A stretch of DNA of 53,783 nucleotides from assembly GCA_025453595.1 (NCBI GenBank), contig JALOQB010000084.1:1-53783 (forward strand), given 5' to 3'. This document shows, piece after piece, positions 1 through 8,385 of the stretch. The stretch's first letter is position 1; each line of letters opens with the position of its first letter. The position numbers and the translations under genes are program-made. The notes beneath the pieces are model-generated. The model was not told where the DNA came from, ran no database searches, and saw only the letters and a program-made list of their open reading frames with translations. The DNA comes from Polyangiaceae bacterium (GTDB lineage Bacteria; Myxococcota_A; Polyangia; Polyangiales; Polyangiaceae).

Positions 1-1679
1 AGCGGGTGAGGCAGCTCCAGCATCCGGCACTGGCGCGGCGTCTCCACCAGCAGGTTGCCCTCGCCCCCCACGCAGCTCACCAGCGACATCACGATCTCCT
101 CCCGGATCGGGTCGATCGGTGGGTTCGTCACCTGGGCAAAGTGCTGCTTGAAGTAGCGGAAAAGCCGCTGCGGCTTCGGCGACAGCACCGCCAGCGGGAT
201 GTCGATCCCCATCGACCCCACCGGCTCGTCCCCCGACTGCGCCATCGGCGCCAGCAGCATCCGCACCTCCTCCTGGGTGTAGCCGAAGACACGCCGCAGC
301 TGCGCCGCCTGCTCCCCCTTCATCTCCGGCACCTCCTCCGGCGGCGGCAGCGCACGCAGATCCACCTTGTTGGCGTCCAGCCAGCGCCGGTACGGCTTCC
401 GGCTCGCCACCAGGTGCTTGATCTCGTCGTCCTCGACGATCCGACCCTCCTCCACGTCCACCAGGAACATCTTCCCCGGCTGCAGCCGCCCCTTCTGCGT
501 CACCCGCGCCGGGTCCAGCGGCAGCACCCCGAACTCGCTCGCCAGCACCACCAGCCCGTCGCTCGTCACCGCGTACTTCGCCGGCCTCAACCCGTTGCGA
601 TCCAGCGTCGCCCCGATCTGCCGCCCGTCCGTGAAGCACAGCGCCGCCGGCCCGTCCCAGGGCTCCACCAGGCAGCCGTGGTACTCGTAAAAAGCCTTCT
701 TGGTGTCGCTCATCGTGGGGTCCTCCACCCACGCCTCCGGCACCAGCATCATCATCACGTGGGGCAAGCTCCGCCCCGACGCGACCAGGAAATCGGCCAC
801 GTTGTCCAGCGCCGCCGAGTCGCTCCCGCCGCGCCGGATGATCGGCCGGAAGTCGTCGATGTGCTCCCCCCACACCTCGCTCGACAGCAGCCACTCCCGC
901 GCCTCCATCCACGTCCGGTTGCCCCGGAGCGTGTTGATCTCCCCGTTGTGCGCCAGCAGCCGGAACGGGTGCGCCAGCTGCCACGACGGGAACGTGTTGG
1001 TGCTGAACCTCGAGTGCACCAGCGCCAGCCTCGACAGCGCCAGCGGATGGAGCAGATCAGGGAAAAATTGCCCGATCTGCTCCGCCAGCATCAGCCCCTT
1101 GTAGACCACCGTCCTCGACGAGCACGAGCACACGTAGAAATCGTCCGCGTCCACCGTCCTCCCCGCGCGCTTGCGGATCAGGAACAGCGTCTGCTCGAAG
1201 GCCTCTGCCTCCCCGCTCCGGCCGATGAAAAGCTGCCGGATCCGCGGCATCGACGCCCTCGCCACCGGCCCCAGCGCCCCCGGCTCGATCGGCACGTCGC
1301 GCCACCCCAGCACCCGCTGCCCGTGGTGCGTCACGCTCGCCTCCAGCACCGCCTCGTAGCGCCTCCGCTTCGCCGGATCTGCCGGCAAGAAGCACATCGC
1401 CACCCCGTACTCCCCCCGCGCCGGCAGCCCCGCCTCCCCCTGCTGCCGCCGCTCCGCGTCGTACAGCTCGTGCGGGATCTGGATCAAGATCCCCGCCCCG
1501 TCCCCCGTGCAAGGGTCGCACCCCGCGGCCCCGCGGTGCGTGAGGTTTTGCAGGATCTCCAGGCCTTGCTCGATCACCTCGTGGCTCCCGGCTCGCTTCA
1601 GCGTCGCCACGAAACCAAGACCGCAGGCGTCGTGCTCAAACTCGGGATCGTAGAGTCCTTGGCGGGCAGGGTAGGGCAT
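1..1679 (-). CDS. gltB: Glutamate synthase large subunit, N-terminal part (cut by window edge)
   Basis: GltB makes glutamate from glutamine and 2-oxoglutarate; its N-terminal amidotransferase releases ammonia that is channelled to the synthase site. The translated start is MPYPARQGLYDPEFEHDACG, and Cys19 fits the catalytic N-terminal cysteine exposed by propeptide removal (family knowledge). Further class II glutamine amidotransferase signatures follow: THRGAAGCDPCTGDGAGI, ALVHSRFSTNTFPSW, LAHNGEINTLRGNR, SDSAALDN and DRNGLRPAKY. About 559 codons are present of a family length near 1500; the FMN/Fe-S synthase part lies beyond the left edge. The ATG at 1679-1677 is the obvious start because the propeptide and Cys follow at normal distance. 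It is transcribed away from the kinase at 1902. Confident. Confidence 0.96.
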   Translation of the reverse strand, partial: MPYPARQGLYDPEFEHDACGLGFVATLKRAGSHEVIEQGLEILQNLTHRGAAGCDPCTGDGAGILIQIPHELYDAERRQQGEAGLPARGEYGVAMCFLPADPAKRRRYEAVLEASVTHHGQRVLGWRDVPIEPGALGPVARASMPRIRQLFIGRSGEAEAFEQTLFLIRKRAGRTVDADDFYVCSCSSRTVVYKGLMLAEQIGQFFPDLLHPLALSRLALVHSRFSTNTFPSWQLAHPFRLLAHNGEINTLRGNRTWMEAREWLLSSEVWGEHIDDFRPIIRRGGSDSAALDNVADFLVASGRSLPHVMMMLVPEAWVEDPTMSDTKKAFYEYHGCLVEPWDGPAALCFTDGRQIGATLDRNGLRPAKYAVTSDGLVVLASEFGVLPLDPARVTQKGRLQPGKMFLVDVEEGRIVEDDEIKHLVASRKPYRRWLDANKVDLRALPPPEEVPEMKGEQAAQLRRVFGYTQEEVRMLLAPMAQSGDEPVGSMGIDIPLAVLSPKPQRLFRYFKQHFAQVTNPPIDPIREEIVMSLVSCVGGEGNLLVETPRQCRMLELPHP

Positions 1680-1698
1680 GGTTCTGGGTACCTCGAAA

Positions 1699-1717
1699 CG
1701 GTCCGGTCACCGGACCG
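1699..1717. promoter_or_regulatory. Perfect 19-bp palindrome upstream of gltB
   Basis: CGGTCCGGT-C-ACCGGACCG is a perfect inverted repeat about 20 nt upstream of the gltB start codon, in the 222-bp gap shared with the divergent kinase gene. It could be a regulator site or a 5'-UTR hairpin controlling gltB. No factor can be named. Confidence 0.4.
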
Positions 1718-1901
1718 ACCCACCAAGTAAACGCACAGCTAACGCGACGCGCAAACATCTTTTGACACGTCGCAGAACGACCCTCCCTTCCCATGTTTCC
1801 AGCAGGTTACGCCACCATGTCGGCCCTGCATTTCTCCGTCTCCCCCGCCGCCGGACCGGAGCCTGGTTCCTTTTGACCGGAACCCCTGGTTAGATACGCC
1901 G

Positions 1902-3026
1902 GTGCTCTGCCCGCACTGTCACCGCTCGTTTTCGGGGCTAGATTTCTGCCCCCACGACGGGCGCAAGCTCTCCTCCCAGCCCCGGCTGTCGCTGCTGGAC
2001 TGGAAGGACACCCCCCTCACCGGCCACATCCTCAAGGAACGCTACCTGGTGCTGGGCCTCGTGGGCGAGGGCGCCATGGCCTCGATCTTCGCCGCCGAGG
2101 ATCTGACCACCGGCGAGCCCGTGGCCGTCAAGATGCTGCGGGTCTCCGGCAACCAGAGCCGCCTGCGCGAGCGCTTCTTCCACGAGGTGCTGGCCGCCGC
2201 GGGGATCGGGCACCCGAACATCATCCAGGTGCACGACGTCGGCGAGACCCTGGAGCGTACCCCCTTCCTGGTCATGGAATTTCTCCGGGGCGAGACCCTG
2301 GGCGACCGGCTCCGCCGCGAGGGCAAGCTGAGCCCGGAGGTCGCCTTGCCCTTCTTTCTTCAGGTCGCCTCGGCCCTCGACGCGGCCCACGAGAAGGGCA
2401 TCATCCACCGGGACATCAAGCCCGATAACCTCTTCCTGCTGGGCGCCCCGGGCGAGGGCTACGCCATCAAGGTCGTCGATTTTGGCCTCGCCAAGAGCAC
2501 CCTGCGCCTCACCGCCATGGGCACCGCCGTCGGCACCGCCGAGTACATGGCCCCCGAGCAGGCCCTCACTGACCCCGTCGACGCCCGCACCGACGTCTAC
2601 GCCCTTGGCGTGGTGCTCTACCGCACCCTCTCCGGCAGGCTCCCCTTCGAGGGCCCGGACGCCACCGAGCTCCTTGCTCGCCAGGTGATCCTGCCCCCGG
2701 TGATGCCGTTCCCTGACCCTCGCGTCGAGTTCTGTGACGATCCGGAACAGCAGCCCGACCCGGCGCTGGTGCTCCGGGCTCGCCTGGGCCTGGTGGTGCG
2801 CAAGGCGCTCCGGAAGAACCCGGCCCACCGCTACGAGTCCATCCGGGCCATGCAGGCCGATCTGGAGCGCATCCTGGGCCAGCGGGACGGCCTCCTGGAG
2901 GCTCGTCTGCCTTGCGAGGAAGAAGACATCTACCTGCCGGTGGGCCCCTTTGGCCGCTCGGTGGTGCAGCAGTTCTACCGGCTGCTACGCGTCCCGGTCC
3001 CTGCCTGCCTGCCCCCTCCGCCCTGA
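1902..3026 (+). CDS. Hanks-type Ser/Thr protein kinase with N-terminal zinc ribbon
   Basis: A 374-residue soluble eukaryotic-like kinase. The N-terminus has CPHC (3-6) and CPHD (16-19), a zinc-ribbon-like start common in myxobacterial kinases. The kinase domain shows the glycine loop GEGAMAS (55-61), the ATP-binding lysine in VAVKM (K77), HRDIKPDN (HRD 169-171), DFGLAK (193-198) and GTAEYMAPEQ (211-220), so all catalytic residues are present. No membrane segment follows; the C-terminus is short and Pro-rich. The start is GTG at 1902, chosen because the Cys pair begins at once. It stands alone, divergent from gltB, with tRNA genes converging behind it. The substrate is unknown. Confidence 0.92.
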   Translation: MLCPHCHRSFSGLDFCPHDGRKLSSQPRLSLLDWKDTPLTGHILKERYLVLGLVGEGAMASIFAAEDLTTGEPVAVKMLRVSGNQSRLRERFFHEVLAAAGIGHPNIIQVHDVGETLERTPFLVMEFLRGETLGDRLRREGKLSPEVALPFFLQVASALDAAHEKGIIHRDIKPDNLFLLGAPGEGYAIKVVDFGLAKSTLRLTAMGTAVGTAEYMAPEQALTDPVDARTDVYALGVVLYRTLSGRLPFEGPDATELLARQVILPPVMPFPDPRVEFCDDPEQQPDPALVLRARLGLVVRKALRKNPAHRYESIRAMQADLERILGQRDGLLEARLPCEEEDIYLPVGPFGRSVVQQFYRLLRVPVPACLPPPP

Positions 3027-3073
3027 AGGCGGGGCAGGGCAGGGGGCTCTGGACCTCTGGTAGACAAAAGCGA

Positions 3074-3099
3074 AAACGCCAGCTTGTGGGCTGGCGTTT
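3074..3099 (-). terminator. Rho-independent terminator behind the tRNA-Asp genes
   Basis: Arms AAACGCCAGC and GCTGGCGTTT with a 6-nt loop. On the minus strand the hairpin is followed by TTTTCGCTTTTG, so it fits the end of the tRNA transcript. It may also stop the converging kinase transcript. Confidence 0.7.
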
Positions 3100-3100
3100 G

Positions 3101-3174
<74 letters not shown>

Positions 3175-3211
3175 CTGGGAAGGGGATACTGCGAGGTACT
3201 GCGAAATCTGG

Positions 3212-3285
<74 letters not shown>

Positions 3286-3446
3286 TCGCCATCGTTGCCC
3301 TGCTGGGCTTCGTCGTTGAGGCGAGGCGGGTTATGTCTTTTTCCCCGGGGGTTGGTCAACCGAAAAAAGAGGAGGGCCCTTTTTTTCTGAGCCCAGGCGA
3401 ACAAAGCGGCACCGCCCCGGGGCGGTGGGCCCCAGGGCGGTTCGGG

Positions 3447-3518
3447 TGGGCGGGACAGGGGTCGAACCTGCGACTCCCGGTTTGTAAGACCAGTGCTCTG
3501 CCGCTGAGCTACCCGCCC
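3447..3518 (-). tRNA. tRNA-Val(TAC)
   Basis: On the minus strand, acceptor GGGCGGG pairs with CCCGCCC, discriminator A. The anticodon stem CTGGT/ACCGG encloses CTTACAA, giving anticodon TAC, and the T arm contains GGTTCGACC. It is 72 nt with no encoded CCA. It is the first gene of a likely Val-Asp-Asp tRNA cluster. Confidence 0.95.
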
Positions 3519-3601
3519 GGTGAGCGCAAGGTGCCGTGCTTCGCGGGGGCGGTCAAGGGGGAGGCTGGTCACCGGCAACGTTCCTGCGCTACACAGGCCA
3601 C

Positions 3602-4765
3602 ATGGCATCGAACGTGGCGAGGAAGCTCTCGGCGGTGGCCCGCGATCTGGAGCAGCGCTTCATCGGCAAGGACGAGGTGATCCGGTTGCTGCTGATCTCG
3701 GTGATCGCCGGCGAGCATGCGGTGCTCATCGGCCCTCCGGGGACGGCCAAGAGCGCCCTCATCCGGGCCCTGGCTCGCACGGTGCAGGCCAGTTACTTCG
3801 AGTACCTGCTCACCCGCTTCACCGAGCCCAACGAGATCTTTGGCCCCGTCGACATCAACGCCTTCCGCGAGGGGGATTACCGGCGGCGCACCGCGGGGAT
3901 GCTCCCCGAGAGCGAGATCGTCTTCCTCGATGAGGTCTTCAAGTCCAACAGCGCCATCCTCAACTCGCTGCTGACGCTCCTCAACGAGCGGGTCTACGCC
4001 GTGGGCGGCCGGGTGCTCCGGTGCCCGCTGGTGAGCGTCTTCGGGGCCAGCAACGAGGTCCCCGGGGACGAGACCCTCACGGCCATCTTTGACCGCTTCT
4101 TGCTCCGGATCCGCAGCGATAACCTCGACGCGTACCACTTCTCCGGCCTCCTCGAGCGCGGCATCGCCCAGGAGGTCCAGCAGGTCAGCGGCGCCGCCCC
4201 TCAGCCCCTGGTTTCGCTCCACGAAATCGGCGAATTTTCCCGGACCATCGGCCGCCGGATGCAGTTCGACGACGCCTTCCTCTCGACCTACAAGGGCCTC
4301 GTCTTCCAGCTCCGCGCCGAGGGGATCAGCCTGAGCGACCGCCGGGTGGTCAAGATGCTCAAGCTCTTCGCCGCATCCGCCTTCCTGGACGGCCGCGACA
4401 CCCCGGACGTCAGCGATCTCTTCCTGCTGAAGCACATCTGGAACAGCGAGGACCAGGCCCCCATCGTCGAGGCCATCATCCAGCCCGAGCTCGAGGTCTT
4501 CTACCGCGAGCGCCCCGATCGCCGCCGCGTGGGCGCCGCCGGCGTCGGGGTCGAGGCCCTGGCCGCCGAGATCGACCGGATCCGCCAGGTGCTGACCGGC
4601 GGCGCCGTGCTGGGCGACGTGCAGCTCTTCAGCCAGCTCAGCGCCCTCAACGAGATCAAGTCAGCCCTCGCCAACCTCCAGGACCCCCGGGCCCGGGAGC
4701 TGGATCGACGCGTCCAGGACCTCCTCGACGCCTCCTTCAAGACCGGCCGCTTCGCCAACCTCTGA
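3602..4765 (+). CDS. MoxR/RavA-type AAA+ ATPase
   Basis: A 387-residue MoxR-family AAA+ ATPase. These act as chaperone-like ATPases, often with a VWA-domain partner. Visible motifs are Walker A GPPGTAKS (44-51), Walker B IVFLDE (106-111), an arginine-finger region around FDRFLLRI, and sensor-type GASNEVPGDE. The latter part is helical, as in RavA-like proteins. The ATG at 3602 fits the usual N-terminus; upstream codons in frame overlap the tRNA-Val side and are unlikely. No VWA partner lies next to it. The convergent response regulator ends 3 nt away. The specific job is unknown. Confidence 0.9.
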   Translation: MASNVARKLSAVARDLEQRFIGKDEVIRLLLISVIAGEHAVLIGPPGTAKSALIRALARTVQASYFEYLLTRFTEPNEIFGPVDINAFREGDYRRRTAGMLPESEIVFLDEVFKSNSAILNSLLTLLNERVYAVGGRVLRCPLVSVFGASNEVPGDETLTAIFDRFLLRIRSDNLDAYHFSGLLERGIAQEVQQVSGAAPQPLVSLHEIGEFSRTIGRRMQFDDAFLSTYKGLVFQLRAEGISLSDRRVVKMLKLFAASAFLDGRDTPDVSDLFLLKHIWNSEDQAPIVEAIIQPELEVFYRERPDRRRVGAAGVGVEALAAEIDRIRQVLTGGAVLGDVQLFSQLSALNEIKSALANLQDPRARELDRRVQDLLDASFKTGRFANL

Positions 4766-4768
4766 CGA

Positions 4769-6235
4769 TCAGCTCTCGCCCCGCCGGATGCCATAGGCCC
4801 GGATCTTCTTGTGCAGGTTGGTCCGCTCCACCCCCAGCGAGATGGCCGCCTTCGAGATGTTCCAGTCCATCGCCCCCAGGGTCTCCACGATGTAGCTGCG
4901 CTCGGCGGCGTCCCGGTATTCCTTGAGCGTCTGCCGCGCCCCGGAGGCCCCCGAGGACGCCAGGCGGGGCAGGGCAGGGGGGGCAACGGGCATCTCCCCC
5001 TCGTCCCCTTCCTCCAGCGCAGGCTCCTCGTCGAAGGGGTTGGCGTGGGGGTCCTCCGGCAGATCGGCGATGGTGATCACCTCCCCGGCCAGGATCGCCG
5101 CCCGTTCCACCACGTTCTTCAGCTCCCGCACGTTGCCGGGCCACGACCGCGCCTCCAGGGCCTTGTAGACCATCGCGTCGACCTGCTTCGGTTTCAGGCC
5201 ATTTTCCCGGGAAAATACCTTCAAAAAAGCGTCCGCCAGGGGCCGGATGTCGTCGCCGCGCTCCCGCAGCGGCGGCGTCCGCAGCGGGAACACGTTGAGC
5301 CGGAAGAACAGATCCTCCCGGAAGCGCCCTTCCCGCACCTCCCGCTCCAGGTCCTTGTTGGTGGCCGCCAGCACCCGCACGTCCACGTGCTGCACCGACT
5401 CGGACCCCACCCGGCTGATCTCCCCGTTGTTCAGCGCCCGGAGCACCTTGGCCTGCGCCGAGAGCGTCATGTCGCCGATCTCGTCCAGGAACAGCGTGCC
5501 CCCGTGGGCCTGCTCGAAGAACCCCCGCTTGCGCTGGATCGCCGTGGTGAAAGCCCCCTTCTCGTGGCCAAAAAGCTCGCTCTCCAGCAGCGACTCGGGG
5601 ATGGCCGCGCAGTTCACCTTGATGAAGGGCCGATCCTTGCGGGCGCTCAGCCGGAAGATCGCCCGGGCCACCATCTCCTTGCCGGTGCCGCTCTCGCCGG
5701 TGATCAGCACGCTGGCCCGCGTCGGCGCCACCTTGTCGATGGCCGTGTACAGCCGCTGCATGATCGGGCTGATGCCGATCATCTCGTAGCGCGCCTCCAG
5801 CTCGCCCCGCAGGCTGTCCACCGCCCGCGCCAGCCGCGCCGCCTTCAGCACGTTCCGCACGCTCACCAGGACCCGCTCCCGGTTCAGCGGCTTCTCGAAG
5901 AAATCGCTGGCCCCCAGCTTGATCGCCGCCACCGCGTCGTGCACCGTGGCATGCCCGCTGATCACGATCACCGGAAGCTCCCGCGTGGCCTCGTCTTTCC
6001 TCAGCCGCTCCAGCGCCTCGATCCCGCTGATCCCGGGCAATTTCACGTCAAAGATGCAGAGGTCCACCGCATGCCCGGCGCCCCCCAGCAGCCCCAGCGC
6101 CTCCTCCGCGGAGGCCGCCTCGCTCACCTCGTACCCCTCCCCGGAGAGCACCATGTCCAGGGTGCGCCGGATGTTCTTCTCGTCGTCCACCACCAGCACC
6201 CGCGGCGGGGCGATCACCGGGTTCTCTGCGTCCAT
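4769..6235 (-). CDS. NtrC-type sigma-54-dependent response regulator
   Basis: A 488-residue bacterial enhancer-binding protein with three domains. The receiver (about 12-125) has acidic D17/D18, phospho-acceptor D63 and K115. The AAA+ domain has Walker A GESGTGKE (180-187), the sigma-54 contact loop GAFTTA (227-232) and LFLDEIGDM. The C-terminal Fis-type helix-turn-helix contains NISKAAISLGVERTNLHKKI. It should activate sigma-54 promoters when phosphorylated. No histidine kinase is adjacent, so it may be an orphan, as is common in myxobacteria. The start MDAENPVIAPP at 6235 places the receiver normally; the open frame upstream overlaps bamD and is not real. bamD ends 44 nt upstream on the same strand. 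Confidence 0.95.
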   Translation of the reverse strand: MDAENPVIAPPRVLVVDDEKNIRRTLDMVLSGEGYEVSEAASAEEALGLLGGAGHAVDLCIFDVKLPGISGIEALERLRKDEATRELPVIVISGHATVHDAVAAIKLGASDFFEKPLNRERVLVSVRNVLKAARLARAVDSLRGELEARYEMIGISPIMQRLYTAIDKVAPTRASVLITGESGTGKEMVARAIFRLSARKDRPFIKVNCAAIPESLLESELFGHEKGAFTTAIQRKRGFFEQAHGGTLFLDEIGDMTLSAQAKVLRALNNGEISRVGSESVQHVDVRVLAATNKDLEREVREGRFREDLFFRLNVFPLRTPPLRERGDDIRPLADAFLKVFSRENGLKPKQVDAMVYKALEARSWPGNVRELKNVVERAAILAGEVITIADLPEDPHANPFDEEPALEEGDEGEMPVAPPALPRLASSGASGARQTLKEYRDAAERSYIVETLGAMDWNISKAAISLGVERTNLHKKIRAYGIRRGES

Positions 6236-6279
6236 GCCCCCCAGGTCTACCACACCCGGGTGCCTCCCTGACGCCCCCT

Positions 6280-7173
6280 TCAGAACAGCGGCCCGGACGG
6301 CGGGGCAGGGGGGTCGCTGGACCCGGCAGGCGCCGCGGAGGCCGCCGGGATCACCGGGACCACCGGGTTCTCTGGAACCTCTTCCCCGAGCGTCCTCAGG
6401 AAGGCCCGCGCCGGCACCACGAAGGGGCTCGCCGGGTAAAAATCCAGCACCCGCCGCAGCTCGGCCTTCGCCTCCGCGGGCTTCTTCATCTTCATGTACG
6501 TCTCGGCCAGCAGCACCAGCGCCTCCGGCTCCAGACCCGACCCATCGAAGCGCCCCAGCGCGTACTGGATCCGCTTCGCCGCCGCCTCGAAGTTGTCTCG
6601 CTTCAGGTAAAACCGCGCCACGTACAGCTCGTGACGCACCAGCCGCCCGGTCACCGTCACCAGCATGAACTGCGCGTCCCGCGTCCACTTCGACTGGGGA
6701 TAATCCCCCAGAAACGCGTTGAGCTCCCGGTATGCATCCACGATCGCCGCCTGGTCCCGCTCCTCCTGCGAGGGCAGCAGCAGCGTGTCGCTGATCTGCG
6801 CGTAGAGCGCCTTGCAGATCCGGAACCTCGCGTACGGAACCCCGTCGTCCGCCGGGTGATCCGTCACATACGCCCGGTACCCGGTGATCGCCGCCGAGAA
6901 CTTCTCCTGCTCGTAGTCGATGTCCGCCAGCCGCTGCTCGGCCAGCCTCGCGTACTGGCTGTAGGCGTACTTTCGCCGCACCTCCTGCAGCTGGTTCCGG
7001 GCCTCCTCCCAGTCCCGATCCAGGAAGGACTCCAGCGCCTTCTCGTACGATTTCCGCGCGTCCTCGCTGTAACGCAGCGCGCTCGGGGGCTGCGGCTCCG
7101 GGTTGTTGCAGGCCACCGGGCCAGAGAGCCCCAGCAGGGGCGCCAGCAGCAGGAGGGCAGGGGACACTCGCAT
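6280..7173 (-). CDS. bamD: Outer-membrane assembly lipoprotein BamD-like
   Basis: A 297-residue lipoprotein. A signal sequence with lipobox ending at Cys22 is followed by TPR-like repeats with BamD features such as SYEKALESFLDRDWEEAR and KRIQYALGRF. BamD is the essential TPR lipoprotein of the beta-barrel assembly complex at the inner face of the outer membrane. The C-terminus is Pro/Ala-rich. It is divergent from greA (93-nt gap) and probably co-transcribed with the sigma-54 regulator downstream. A BamB-like gene lies further right at 12111. A generic tetratricopeptide lipoprotein cannot be fully excluded. Confidence 0.85.
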   Translation of the reverse strand: MRVSPALLLLAPLLGLSGPVACNNPEPQPPSALRYSEDARKSYEKALESFLDRDWEEARNQLQEVRRKYAYSQYARLAEQRLADIDYEQEKFSAAITGYRAYVTDHPADDGVPYARFRICKALYAQISDTLLLPSQEERDQAAIVDAYRELNAFLGDYPQSKWTRDAQFMLVTVTGRLVRHELYVARFYLKRDNFEAAAKRIQYALGRFDGSGLEPEALVLLAETYMKMKKPAEAKAELRRVLDFYPASPFVVPARAFLRTLGEEVPENPVVPVIPAASAAPAGSSDPPAPPSGPLF

Positions 7174-7266
7174 CGCGCCCCGGTGCCTACCCCGACCGCC
7201 CCCTCGACGCCAGCGGTGTCTGAGGCGCTTTTGCTACGAGGGCGGCTGCGCTAAGTAAAGGGAGCC

Positions 7267-8385
7267 ATGTCGGACAAGATCCCGATGACCCCCGCCGGCA
7301 ACACACGCCTGCGCGAAGAACTGCAGCGCCTCAAGGATATCGAGCGGCCCCGCATCTCCAAGGCCATCGGTGTCGCCCGCGAACACGGCGACCTCCGCGA
7401 GAACGCCGAGTACCACGCCGCCAAGGAAGAACAAGGCATGATCGAGGCCAAGATCCGCGACTACGAGGCGGCCCTCTCCCGCGCCGAGATCATCGACCCG
7501 AGCAAGCTCTCCGGCCCCAAGGTCAAGTTCGGGGCCAAGGTCCGGCTGGTCAACGCCGACACCGAAGAAGAGGTCTTTTACCAGATCGTGGGCCCCTACG
7601 AGGCCGACCTCCACAAGGGGTTGATCTCCGTCTCTGCCCCCCTCGCCCGCGCCCTCGTCGGCAAGGAAGAGGGCGATGAGGTCTCCCTCCAGCGCCCCGA
7701 CGGCACCAGGCGAACCTACGAGATCCTCGAGGTCACCTACGGCTTATCGTGCGCACCTTCCTCGACGCCACCCTGGCGGCCCTCGCCCTCGTCGCCGCCG
7801 AGGCGGTCCTCGTCTCCTTCCTGCACAGGCACCAGTTCGCTGACCTCAACGAGCTTCGCCTCGGTTTTTTCCGGGTCCCCCTCCTCGCCTGGCTCCTCGC
7901 TGCCCCGGTCGCCTGGCTCGGCGCCCTCTGCCAGCTCCTCGCTCGCCGCAGCACCGCCGTCGCCCCGCGCTTCCTCCTCGCCGCGCTCGCCCTCCTCGCC
8001 GGCGCCTTGCAGGCGTTTTTTGTCTCCTCTGGCCGCCACTTCGCCGCGCTCCCTCTCCGGCTCTCCTTCGTCGCTCTCTTCGCGACCCTCACCGCCGCTG
8101 CGGCCTGGTTCCTCGCCCCGCCCCTGGCTCGCCTTGAACGGCGCTCCCCGGCCTCCCTGGGCCTCGCCGCCGCCGCCCTTGCACTCCTCCTCCCGCTCCT
8201 CAACGCCTCGCTCCTCCCTCGCCTCTACCCGGCCTTCCACTTTGGCCTCGCCCTCCTCACGCTCCTCCTTGCCCCCTGGATCGCCCTCGCCTGGGTTGGC
8301 CCGGAGACCCACACCCCTCGCCCCCTGCGCTCCCTGGCCTGGCCCGCCGCCCTGCTCCTGGGGGCCATGGCCGGGGCTGCCCTGA
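7267..8385 (+). CDS. greA: Transcription elongation factor GreA, normal stop missing
   Basis: Codons 1-159 (7267-7743) are a complete GreA: MSDKIPMTPAGNTRLREEL, then DIERPRISKAIGVAREHGD with the acidic coiled-coil tip, and a C-terminal globular domain ending YEILEVTYG. GreA rescues backtracked RNA polymerase by stimulating transcript cleavage. E. coli GreA has 158 residues, so a stop is expected at codon 160. Instead that codon is TTA (7744-7746), one base from TAA or TGA. The frame then stays open for 212 Ser/Pro-rich residues that overlap the sulfatase gene starting at 7749 and look like a shadow of it. The functional product is very likely 159 residues; a true extension is improbable. Confidence 0.9.
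   Translation: MSDKIPMTPAGNTRLREELQRLKDIERPRISKAIGVAREHGDLRENAEYHAAKEEQGMIEAKIRDYEAALSRAEIIDPSKLSGPKVKFGAKVRLVNADTEEEVFYQIVGPYEADLHKGLISVSAPLARALVGKEEGDEVSLQRPDGTRRTYEILEVTYGLSCAPSSTPPWRPSPSSPPRRSSSPSCTGTSSLTSTSFASVFSGSPSSPGSSLPRSPGSAPSASSSLAAAPPSPRASSSPRSPSSPAPCRRFLSPLAATSPRSLSGSPSSLSSRPSPPLRPGSSPRPWLALNGAPRPPWASPPPPLHSSSRSSTPRSSLASTRPSTLASPSSRSSLPPGSPSPGLARRPTPLAPCAPWPGPPPCSWGPWPGLP

Noticed and set aside
6-1730. Long plus-strand open frame rich in Arg/His/Pro
   Set aside because: It is the antisense shadow of gltB, whose conserved amidotransferase motifs are on the minus strand.
4769-6688. Longer N-terminus for the response regulator
   Set aside because: The extra part is antisense-free shadow of bamD in another frame; the receiver domain begins right after MDAENPVIAPP.
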